Positions 38,701-48,301 of a stretch of DNA of 64,000 nucleotides are shown one piece after another. The notes under the pieces were generated by a model. It saw only the letters and a list, made by a program, of their open reading frames with translations, was not told the DNA's origin and made no database searches. The position numbers and the translations under genes are program-made. The stretch spans positions 124,001 through 188,000 of the forward strand of contig JAKJXP020000018.1 of NCBI GenBank assembly GCA_022225965.2, given 5' to 3'. Numbering within the stretch: the first letter of the stretch is position 1; each line of letters opens with the position of its first letter. This stretch comes from Diatrype stigma. Its lineage: Eukaryota; Ascomycota; Sordariomycetes; Xylariales; Diatrypaceae.

Positions 38701-41700
38701 ATCTTGTACTACCCTTTCGGTGAAGTATTTTGACGTTCCCAATCATGTATTAGTGATGGTGAAAGCATGTTTCGACACAATGGTTCAATGAGTAAGGTAA
38801 ATGCATAGATAATCAGGACGCGCGTCTCGCTCATCCATTGATATCAGAGGATTGGGTTAATAAGGAGGTATGGCTACTCCGGGCCATGTCCAGTCACGAT
38901 GCCGAACAATGATGAGAGAGAAATAAGATGCGAAAAGTTTTTTCAAGCTAGCTCTTCGCCTCTTCCATGAGAATTAGGGGCATAGAGATGATCCGTGGAC
39001 ATTCTTGTTTCAATATGGATTTCATCGACCACCGGTCGGGTATATATAGACATTAATCTGGGTCTCTCCGTTGCCTCGCGGCGGTCGAGGGCATCCGCAC
39101 GATATCCGTGGAGAAGGTCCGTACAGTTGGCATCTGTCGTAGAATTGTATACGCACGCAAGTCAACGATCCTTGACATGATTTAATTGGCATGGGCAGGA
39201 ACAAAGAATAGTCGTCCTATCTTTTTGACTCCAACCACATGCCGGCATCTAAAAGGGGTGTTGACTGAAAGATGCAGTCGTGAACTTGACACAGCCCCCC
39301 CTCCAAACTTCCCCCAAACAGACCTCTCTCTTTTGCCATTAGTCCGTCATCCCATAGGGTGGACGAACTCTAAGGCTTGTACCGGCGGCTTCCCGCTATA
39401 TTATGACCAGGATTTCGGTGGACAACGGACTCCCGAGCCGCGTTGCAGAGAGCTAGGACAAGCTGAACAACCCGCGGCCTCGTAAAAAGCATATTATAGG
39501 ACCAGCAGTACGTGGATAGTAAATGTGACTATGCGCTCTGTTCACACCGCGCGCTTCCTCGTAGGTAATAAGAGGAGAGGGAGAATAGTATCTCCCACCT
39601 ATCCTTCCCCCTCGAGCCAAGCAAGGGAGAACGCCAACTCAAGATGCGGGTAGCAATCCGGCCAGTGAGCTCCGCTGCTTCCAGTCCGCAAAGAGATCTG
39701 AAACAACGGGTATAGGATCACCGGCAGGTAGCGAGCCCTCTACGCGCCTCCCGTGAACGTGGTTCGTCGCCGGCCACGTTTCTGAGAGAGACATGCAGAT
39801 CGGGGCTGTAGATGGCCATCGTATGTTCTTTTCGAGCAACGAACACTCGACCAGCGAGCCAACCAGACTGCTTTGTCCGCGCGTACTGACCTACCCAAGG
39901 GGAAGTACGTATCCGCAGCTAGAGGCTAAGGCTCTCATATCATCGAGATCATGGCGTTGAGGCCGTTGCTTTAGGTATGTGAACCGCAGAGCAGCCGCTC
40001 GCGAAGGGCAAGGGGGGAGGTGGTAATAGTTGGATCACCCTGCCTCTTAACTTGCCTATATTCTTCGAGTTTCTGCTCTTTGCTTCTGGTTTTCCCTCCC
40101 ACGCACTCTCTCATCACGTACGTCCACAGTGGCAAGGACGGGCGGAGGCTCGCAGGTCTTGATCACCTATCATGACGCTTTCTCCGCCACATAGCGATGG
40201 TGTTTGTCCAAGGAGCAAGCTACAAGGGGCGTATAACAGACGCGAGTCATTACGCACCCCCCGATGATATGATCCTACCCCACGATATAGAGAGAAGAGA
40301 AGAGGGGGAACGCGAAGTGCGGGCCGCCCCTTATAACTCTCCCACCACCCCTTAAGTATATAAAAGACCCCGAAAGCCCGTCTCGGTCTTTAGCCCAACC
40401 AACACCCATATACACCTATACACAAACACACACACACGTTAACACGTCAGAAGTTTACCCTCGACCGGGCTCTCCGTCGACCAATCCCCAATGTCCCATC
40501 GTGCCTCGTGCTTACCCTCAGCCCGCCTGCCGCCACTTTCTTCCTTCCAGTCTAGGCCAGGCTCCTTCTTGCTGTTCGCTTCATGCTACTGAGCCTAGGG
40601 GTAGGTAGGTACTACGGCAACGTCGCTTTATACCTATCAGCGCTAGCGATACGATGGGGTAGCATCGGAGGCTGATGTTATGGGACGGAGCCATGCACGA
40701 TAATCTACCTAGCCGACTGCTACCTACTGAGGGAACCCGATTGATGGATCTGACGATCGTGGTAGAACCCAACAGGACGGCGATACTACCCCCGACCCGG
40801 AGGTTAGTGCAGATTTGGACGCCGTGGGTGGGTAATGAACGAGGGGTGGGTGTTGAGGGCTTCTTGAAGAGATGCACTTTTGAAGATCAAGCTTGAAGTC
40901 GTGGGCCAACGGATATGGAGTCCATTGAAGTCCTTCAGTTACTTTGGTTCGACGAACAGGGGACCCAAAGACTCGAGAGGATGTGGAAAGGCCTGCAAAA
41001 TTATGTGGATAGGACTCGAAGAGATGTTGGACAGTCAAGATCATTATGCTATCGGGAACGAAACGCCTCCTCCAGAGGTTCGATCTTTATATTATCCGGG
41101 TTTCTTGGCTACGACAACGAGGTTAGCGATACCACTCATACATCTTGTCGCGGGAATCCCATTCAAATCGCTCACAACGAGTGCCTGCTCAAAGTCTGGT
41201 CTGCGAGGGCTATGAGAAAAGAGAAAAAGAATGGGGATGCCGATCTGATGGGAGACTGAAGCTCTGCTGGACAACCTAGGTAGTATGGGATACACTCCTG
41301 CAGGATGCAGGGACCGATCTATCAGTAAACGATACCACCCACCATCGAGCTCGACTACCCGAACTACCAGACGACTCCCCAAGGTCACATCCAGAAAGAG
41401 GGCAACAGCGCTAGGGAGGTGGGGGATGGGGGATGGGGTTTGGGGGCTGGAACCAGTAATCTACCGAGGAGGCGCTCACACTGGACGCGATCTCGCTTCC
41501 AAGCTTCGATGCATGGACGAAAAGGGCGCAGATATGGGGGACGGGTATTTATTCGCCGCTACCTGGGGCTAGGGAATGGGCCAGACGATAAGGGAGCATG
41601 TTGTTGTTTGCTTTCCGGCAATGGCATGATAACTGCACAAAACAGGATGGGTAAGCCGCATACCGGACGACGATCCAGTAACCAGGAGTATTCGGCCTAC

Positions 41701-42154
41701 CTATGCTTCCTTCCTTGCCATGTCAACTCAGAGAATCGCAGGTACCCGATCCGCACTCTCGGGTGATACCGGTATCTTCCGATCTATTCTGTTCTGCTTA
41801 AGCCTTGTGAAGTGAAAGTGTGTTTGGCATTGACAGGATCTCACACCTAGACGAAAGCAACATGTCTGAGCGCGTGCAAAGCTACACGTACCCTCACATT
41901 GCTCCGCCTCCTCCCGCGGATAAGCTACATGGGAGGTCACATACTCTGGTTAGGCTTTGAGGGGGTTCATTATAATATGGTACCTAGTAGCCCTTGTATT
42001 TGAGCTGCAATATATAGGTACAATCAACTAGACCGACCCGTGATTTCTTTTTCCATAACGCCAGCTAGGTACCCGATGTTAAAGTCAAATAAAATAAGCA
42101 ATAGGGTTGTGGAAACTAAACGTGTCATGAAACCTCCGGGCGTAATCTTCGTGA

Positions 42155-42174
42155 GCCTAGTCTAGCCTAGTCTA
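42155..42174. repeat. Tandem duplication of gcctagtcta
   Basis: Two exact adjacent copies of a 10-bp unit about 55 nt beyond the RPC1 stop codon, within its likely 3' untranslated region. Confidence 0.7.
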
Positions 42175-42226
42175 GGGCCATCACATCCTGACATGTATCC
42201 TCGAAGCATAGATCGTAAGCGCTATT

Positions 42227-45200
42227 CTATGGCGCGCTTGACTTAAACCGCCTCTTGGAGTGGCGTTGGGACTCTTGTTCCTTGGCCCATGCCTCCTCAA
42301 ATATTGTAGGGAGCTGCTTGACCTGTTCGTCCTCCAGTCCGAGGCGGCGGACGACTTGGAAAGCACCTGTACCTAGGGTCATTGTTTGGCCCATAATGAT
42401 CTTCTCACTAACACCTTCGATACGGTCTGTCTTCATGGCAGCAGCAGCCTCGAAAAGGTGGTCTGGTGTCTTCTCGAAGGACGCCAGTTGTAGGACGCTA
42501 TCGCGCATTTTAGAGAGGCCAAAACGCGTGATACCAAGGATCTCGCCCTTGTAGGTCATCACATCGGCAAGTAGCTCCATATGTCGAGGGTCAATGCCCA
42601 TGTCGCCCATGACCTCCGAGATTTCGTAGGCGATAGTTGTCCGGGCTGCTTCGATGCCGAGGACGTCACGACATTCTAGAATACTGTTTGTGCGGGTCTT
42701 AACACCTACAACACCTTCGGTGTTCATACACTGTCTGAAGCCGTATCCTTCAACAAGGACATTGTTAATGAATTCGCCTTTCGATCCCTTCACCTCTTCG
42801 GTCTGGATGATAGCACGGGTAGCTTCGGGATACCCTGAAATGGGAACGGTCGGTAGGACACGCTTCAAGTGACCGACACGTACCAGCAAATCTGTCATTG
42901 CTTCTGCAATAGCAGCCTTGCTTCTTGGGGCTGCTCGCTTGCCTCCGGCAGGGTCCTGATCAGGACCCCTGACTGTGATTTCAATGGTAGCGTCTTGATC
43001 GAAAACTTCGATATCGCTCTCGGCGATTTTCAGCTTCTTCTGTTTCACTATAGCCTTCTTGATGTCGTGGATTCCTATGCCCAGATGCGTGCCTTCCAAT
43101 GTCTCGGTATTGATGTGAAGGGTGATGAATGAGCGGTATGGTGACCATTCATCATCAATAATACGGAGCACATCCTCGATGTATGTTTTCTCGATGCGGG
43201 ACCTCACTATGTGTGCCACTTCTATCTGCTTGTTGTTCTCCAGTGGGCATTTGATGACAGGTGTAGAGATCAGCTTGGAGGCATTGATGATTTCCTTGAT
43301 ACGGGGTACACCTTGAGTGATACTCATGCCAGCAACACCAGCAAAATGGAAAGTTTTGAGGGTCATCTGAGTTCCAGGTTCGCCAATAGAGTGTGCCCCC
43401 ACAGCCCCCACGGCATGTCCCGGTTCGACGTGGGCTTTCTTATACTTCTCAAGACAGAGGCTGACGAATTTTCTCAGAGTCCGTTCGGAGACTTTGACAA
43501 CTCGTTCGGAAGCACGCTTTGCAAGCTTTCCCCTTTCTTGCCTCTGTATTACCGCAGCTGAAACCTGAGGTTTCTCGAGCATTGGTGCAAGACCAGCAGC
43601 AGCACGGAAATTAGCTAGTTTCCTCGCGAGCCCCTTCAAATGTTTATCGATGGTCTCCAAAAACCCCCGATTACTCTCGAGCTCATCTACTGCGTAGTCG
43701 CTCTGGTCGTTGTAAGCCAGCGGCTCGCCGTTTACTAAGCCTTTCCTTTGGAGACGCTTGCATTCAGGCGCAAGCAGAGAATCGCAAAGCGCGACGATCT
43801 CGAAGGGCAACAACGCGCGGTCTTTGTTTCTCCGCGTAATATTTTCCGCATGTGACCATGTTCGGGCAAAGTTGACAGGGACGGCATCGCCTTCCATATC
43901 GACAGGGTCCAGTTTGTCTGCGCCGAATTGGAACTGAACCACACCACCGCCCGAAGTCCTGACCGTGTCATCATACTGAGTCGAGAGATCTTCCAACGAT
44001 TTCATTAGGCGCCGAGACATGTAGCCAGTCTCTGCCGTCTTGACCGCCGTATCGACTAGACCCTCACGGCCAGAAATAGCGTGAAACAGGAATTCAGTTG
44101 GTAGCAGGCCGGTATAGAAGCTATTACGCACGAAACCCTTGGCTGGTGCGTGACGAGTGTTCTTATGGAAATGCGGTAATGTGCGGTCCTGGAAACCATC
44201 GGCGACACGTTGTCCTGAGATAATCTGTTGTCCCACAACAGCAACCATCTGGGCTACGTTGATATTTGAACCCTTGGACCCAGATGAAGCCATAACCCAT
44301 GGGGCGTTGTTGACGCTGAGTGTCTTGATACAATAGTCTCCGGCAGCTTGGCGGACTTTGCTAAGAGTACCAGAAATCTTATTCTCCAAGGTTTCTTCCA
44401 TACTGCAACCGGCTGCCTTCTGTAGCTTGCGCGTGTTGAATTGTTCGATGAGCTCGTCTGACTTTTGATATGCTTCGGTAACCAGGGCTTGCTTTTGTGC
44501 GGTCAGAGCTTCCGAGGGGAAGACGTCCCCAATGCCAATGGAAAACCCTTGGTTGGTCAACATTCGGGCGCAAAGTTTTGCCAGCCGATTCATGCATGTG
44601 ACAGTTTCGTCAGGACCAAAATCTCGGAGAATAACGTAGAAGATGGAATCTTTCTTGCCAGAACCGACAGTCGACTTGTCCATTCTACCACACATCACCT
44701 CAGAATTCCGGACGACGAGCCAGCCATCCTTAGGGCACATATCTGGTGCTAGTCTTTGGTCGAAGGACGATGCGCGGTTCTCAGGGGCGACGTATTCCCT
44801 ACACTTGGCATCGAGGTTCACCTTAACAGGCGATCTCTTATTTGGACGCATAAGCACACTAAAAACCTGCTTGCCCGTCCATAACCGCCTTGGGGCTACT
44901 ATTGCAGGTGGTGGCAGATCAACGTGAGTAATGCCGTCCATCATGTGCATGCATATGTAAGTGAAAGTCTTCCGGTCGAAGAAATTGTCCTTATTACTAA
45001 GGAGGTAAGAGGCTGTGATGAAATCCTGTGTTGCCGCAATGACGGGCTCTCCGTTTTTGGGGGTGGCTAAGTTGTGTTTGATACCCATTAAGTTTATAGC
45101 TTCGACACGGGCTTCTTCTGTCTGCGGAACGTGGAGGTTCATCTCGTCGCCGTCGAAGTCGGCGTTGTAGGGCCCACACACACATTCATTGAGGCGGAAA

Positions 45201-46708
45201 GTCCTCCATGGTCGGACCTTTACCAGGTGGGACATGATACTGAGTTTGTGGAGCGAAGGCTGGCGGTTGAACAACACGATATCGCCATCTTCTAGGTGGC
45301 GTTCGACGACATCACCAAAGCGAAGGTCTTTGGAGACAAGTTCCCGGTCACCGAATTTCAGAGATGTCCTTGAAGGAGGCAGGTCGCCGTCGGTTTTCAG
45401 CACTGCATTGGCACCAGGGTGTACGTCCGGTCCATTCAAAACACATTGCCTCAACTTGCCGATATTTTCTCTATGAACTCTTTCGGGGTAAGTTAAATTC
45501 TTAGCGACCAGGATGGGTACGGCAACTTGGTCGATACCCAAGTTTGGGTCGGGTGAAATGACTGTTCGACCTGAGAAGTCGACTCGTTTTCCCGATAGAT
45601 TACCTCGGAAGCGACCTTGTTTACCCTTTAGACGCTGGCAGAAACCCCTCATGGCTTTTGCAACACCGCTAGCCTGTAAGCCTGGAACATCGCTGTTGAC
45701 GTAGACTGCTATCTGAAGCTGCAGGTATTCCCACTGTTCCATGATGGTGTTGAGCGAAGTGCCTTTCTGGAGTGCTGCGCGGATAAGACCACATGCAAAG
45801 ACAATGTCGGAGAGACGAGTAGTGATATCGTCCTCGTTACTGGCTCCCTCCTGAGCGACTGAGGGCCGAATGCACACGGGAGGGGCAGGGAGATACTGCC
45901 ATAGAAACATCTCTGGTCGTCCTTCTGCGGGATCCATGCCTAACAACTCGCAATCTGTAGGGCTGATCTGCTTGAAGAGATTCAGGACTCGAAGCGGGTT
46001 CAGATCCTCGAAGGCCTTCCGCATATGTTTTTCCAGGTCCCCGATCTGCTTCTTGGCTGTGGCGAAGGAATTGTCGAACTCAATCTTGCTGGGGGGCGGT
46101 TGCTTCTTCTGGGAGGTAGACTTGTTGTAGGCGACGAACTTGTCGTGGACAAGCTTGAGAGCACCGATCTTGCGGATCTGTCCGTTGACGGCGCCACAGT
46201 AGGGACAATGTTTGGCTTTTCTACACTGCTCGTTGATCTTCTTACAAATGGCGGTGCGCCGCATGTTGTCTATGAAGGGTTTTCTAAGCTCTTTAAGGAA
46301 CATGCGCCGTTCGGGCTCGGTGAGGAGGACTCGAGAGCAGTCCTTGCAGATGTCTTGAAGGATGGTGATAGTAAATCGCAAATAGCCAATGTGAAAAGCT
46401 GGTAAGGGCAAGCGGACGTGACCAAAGTGGCCAGTACAGTCTGCCAGTCGCAGCTCACAGGTAGCGCAATGGGCCGTCTTGCCGGAGATTCCCAGCCGTT
46501 TATCGAGGACTCCATTCTGTGTTGGCTCTCTTCCTCTCTCAATGTCATACATGCTCCTATCTGAAACTTCAATGACACCCTGATTAACGATGTCTTGGTT
46601 CGATTGGATGCCAAACTTGATCTGCTTGAATTTCTTAGGCGGCTTATCGATGACTTGGTGCTTGACAGGGGCAATCGAAGCACCCTGGGTCTCTGTCATT
46701 GTCGCCAT
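42227..46708 (-). CDS. rpo31: DNA-directed RNA polymerase III largest subunit (RPC1/Rpo31)
   Basis: Catalytic largest subunit of RNA polymerase III, which transcribes tRNA, 5S rRNA and other small RNA genes in the nucleus. The gene is one uninterrupted exon of 1493 residues, in the normal size range. The clamp-head zinc site uses Cys81, Cys84, Cys91 and His94; further cysteine pairs are CKDC (121/124) and CPYC (168/171). The active-site metal loop NADFDGD is at residues 515-521 with its three aspartates intact. The N-terminal KKFKQIKFGI and the trigger-loop region GEPGTQMTLKTFHFAG are typical of the pol III subunit rather than Rpa1 or Rpb1, and there is no C-terminal heptad repeat. The ATG at 46708 has a good context; a second ATG three codons on is possible. 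The gene lies back to back with the DDHD-protein gene. Confidence 0.97.
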   Translation of the reverse strand: MATMTETQGASIAPVKHQVIDKPPKKFKQIKFGIQSNQDIVNQGVIEVSDRSMYDIERGREPTQNGVLDKRLGISGKTAHCATCELRLADCTGHFGHVRLPLPAFHIGYLRFTITILQDICKDCSRVLLTEPERRMFLKELRKPFIDNMRRTAICKKINEQCRKAKHCPYCGAVNGQIRKIGALKLVHDKFVAYNKSTSQKKQPPPSKIEFDNSFATAKKQIGDLEKHMRKAFEDLNPLRVLNLFKQISPTDCELLGMDPAEGRPEMFLWQYLPAPPVCIRPSVAQEGASNEDDITTRLSDIVFACGLIRAALQKGTSLNTIMEQWEYLQLQIAVYVNSDVPGLQASGVAKAMRGFCQRLKGKQGRFRGNLSGKRVDFSGRTVISPDPNLGIDQVAVPILVAKNLTYPERVHRENIGKLRQCVLNGPDVHPGANAVLKTDGDLPPSRTSLKFGDRELVSKDLRFGDVVERHLEDGDIVLFNRQPSLHKLSIMSHLVKVRPWRTFRLNECVCGPYNADFDGDEMNLHVPQTEEARVEAINLMGIKHNLATPKNGEPVIAATQDFITASYLLSNKDNFFDRKTFTYICMHMMDGITHVDLPPPAIVAPRRLWTGKQVFSVLMRPNKRSPVKVNLDAKCREYVAPENRASSFDQRLAPDMCPKDGWLVVRNSEVMCGRMDKSTVGSGKKDSIFYVILRDFGPDETVTCMNRLAKLCARMLTNQGFSIGIGDVFPSEALTAQKQALVTEAYQKSDELIEQFNTRKLQKAAGCSMEETLENKISGTLSKVRQAAGDYCIKTLSVNNAPWVMASSGSKGSNINVAQMVAVVGQQIISGQRVADGFQDRTLPHFHKNTRHAPAKGFVRNSFYTGLLPTEFLFHAISGREGLVDTAVKTAETGYMSRRLMKSLEDLSTQYDDTVRTSGGGVVQFQFGADKLDPVDMEGDAVPVNFARTWSHAENITRRNKDRALLPFEIVALCDSLLAPECKRLQRKGLVNGEPLAYNDQSDYAVDELESNRGFLETIDKHLKGLARKLANFRAAAGLAPMLEKPQVSAAVIQRQERGKLAKRASERVVKVSERTLRKFVSLCLEKYKKAHVEPGHAVGAVGAHSIGEPGTQMTLKTFHFAGVAGMSITQGVPRIKEIINASKLISTPVIKCPLENNKQIEVAHIVRSRIEKTYIEDVLRIIDDEWSPYRSFITLHINTETLEGTHLGIGIHDIKKAIVKQKKLKIAESDIEVFDQDATIEITVRGPDQDPAGGKRAAPRSKAAIAEAMTDLLVRVGHLKRVLPTVPISGYPEATRAIIQTEEVKGSKGEFINNVLVEGYGFRQCMNTEGVVGVKTRTNSILECRDVLGIEAARTTIAYEISEVMGDMGIDPRHMELLADVMTYKGEILGITRFGLSKMRDSVLQLASFEKTPDHLFEAAAAMKTDRIEGVSEKIIMGQTMTLGTGAFQVVRRLGLEDEQVKQLPTIFEEAWAKEQESQRHSKRRFKSSAP

Positions 46709-46950
46709 CTTGGTTAGGGCTCACGCTGAGCCGATCACGCCGAGCCGATCTGGACGGTATCGCAAAGGTGTCGTGTATGGTGAGGGGAGGATGTCGCGAG
46801 CTCAAGAAGATGCAGTGGTGATACGTTCGTAAGTAGGCGTAGCGTAGGGGATGGTCGGCACTTGATGGGTGGTCAGCGCAGTAAAGATGGCTGACTGGTG
46901 TTGCTAGCTGCGCCTGGATTCTTGTCGTCGCTTCATTGCTAGATCCACTC

Positions 46951-46972
46951 CGGAAAACGGAAAACGGAAAAC
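46951..46972. repeat. (cggaaaa)3 tandem repeat
   Basis: Three copies of a heptamer upstream of RPC1. Read on the RPC1 coding strand it is a T-rich, TTTTCCG-type repeat, which might be part of a promoter pyrimidine tract. Confidence 0.7.
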
Positions 46973-47250
46973 CCAGCAGCAGGTAAGATACGACACCTGG
47001 AGGATTGTATCAAGGCGTGTCGTTGCTGTCGTTGCTGTCGTGGACTATCGCGAAGCCGAATTAAGATGGAGAAATTTTTGGTAGGAAGGCGATACTAAAA
47101 GCTTGACTCACTAACTCCATGTAGGAGCAGCTTACCATAGTAGAGTTAATCGAGTCGTGCCCCACCATTCTACGATACTTTTCTACCTGTAACTGAAGTT
47201 CGACTGCGGGGTCGTCTAGATCAGCGTGTGCCTAGGGGCAACGACCTAGA

Positions 47251-47307
47251 CTACATACTACTACATACATACCCACATACATACATACATACATACACCC
47301 ATACACA
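47251..47307. repeat. (CATA)n microsatellite
   Basis: Tetranucleotide tract of catac/cata units with a few interruptions, in the divergent intergenic region. Confidence 0.85.
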
Positions 47308-48015
47308 CAGCTACCTAGCGTGCAGCTTGCAGCTTGTAGCATCGCATTCTGTCTGCATGGAGCGGGAGGTGAGAGGTTTGATGGTGCGGTCACTGGTAGT
47401 TTTGGTAGTCAATCCATGAATCACCTGGGCAAATGGAAGCTAAAGCTGAACTATCAGGTCCGATGCTGCCGGAACGACACCAGCCAGGTACCTACCTACC
47501 TATACTTCGTACTCCGGGCCCTCTGGCCCTTTCCTGCCTTTGCTGACTCACCGAAGCTCATCAACCTCAACATGCCTAACTGGTAGTGCAGCAGTAGCAT
47601 ATGGGGTACTTCGTATTGTGCCTATATCACAGGCCTAATATCACCGCACCTTAAGCAGCTTGGTAGGCAGAATCGTCATAGCTTTCCGCCCTGGGCAGGT
47701 CAACGGGCTGATCAATTGCCCGCCTAGGCAATTTGGAACCCGTCGGCATGTGAACAGGGACAGTCTGACGGTAACTGCTGCAGTATTACGGTTACATACA
47801 CGTGTTATTCAGACCAGTAATGTTCCCTCGTCTGCCTCATCGACTATTACTTAGGTATGTAGGTGCCTTGTGATATTCCGTTGGAGCAGTAGAGCTTCTT
47901 TGTCTCAGGAATAGTTATTCCAGTTTGCCCTTAGCTGTCCTCCATGCATGCCTGGTCGGTCTTCTTATAGGTTATTTGAGCTTCAAGCTACCAATCAATA
48001 TACGCACTTCTACTA

Positions 48016-48088
48016 TCCACAGTCCACAGTCTACAGTCTACAGTCTACCGTCCACAGTTCACAGTTCACAGTCCACAGTTCAGTCCAC
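48016..48088. repeat. 7-bp minisatellite (tccacag)n, about 10 units
   Basis: Nine in-phase heptamers of the form t(c/t)(c/t)acag followed by shorter degenerate pieces. The array ends about 210 nt upstream of the DDHD-gene ATG, probably in its promoter or 5' leader. Confidence 0.85.
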
Positions 48089-48301
48089 GCTCGGCTTCTG
48101 ACGGTGAGGTGAGGTGACATTGACGATTTCAACTCTAGAAAATCCCGAGTATCGACTTGCTCGGCCATATTGGCTCTCCCATGCTCTTTGCCACTGCGGA
48201 GATACAGCCGTACTCAACCTACCTCTACACAGCGCTTAGCAAGGCAACTTTGGCTGTTCTCTAAGCAACCCTCTCTGAGACGACCCGGCCGTTCCGACAA
48301 C

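Larger units (their letters stand above)
33708..42226. other. 8.5-kb non-coding region between melanin locus and RPC1
   Basis: No supported gene on either strand; open frames of up to about 140 codons overlap in conflicting frames and show no family pattern. The left end holds the promoter of the Cmr1-like gene and the right end the 3' side of RPC1. It includes a degenerate ttgccatgt-type tandem repeat at 35.13 kb, a duplicated aagtaaatttac unit at 35.69 kb and a duplicated gcctagtcta unit at 42.16 kb. The region separates the pigment locus from the housekeeping genes. Confidence 0.55.
46709..48301. promoter_or_regulatory. Divergent intergenic region between RPC1 and DDHD gene
   Basis: 1.6 kb that must contain the promoters of both flanking genes. 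It has three repeats of cggaaaa about 245 nt upstream of RPC1, a CATA microsatellite and, close to the DDHD gene, a 7-bp minisatellite. In its last 190 nt the DDHD reading frame stays open upstream of the ATG. No protein gene was recognised inside it. Confidence 0.6.

Noticed and set aside
48170..48301. Start of the DDHD protein at 48170
   Set aside because: The codon there is TTG, not ATG. The annotated start was set to the first in-frame ATG at 48302, and the extension is kept only as a finding.
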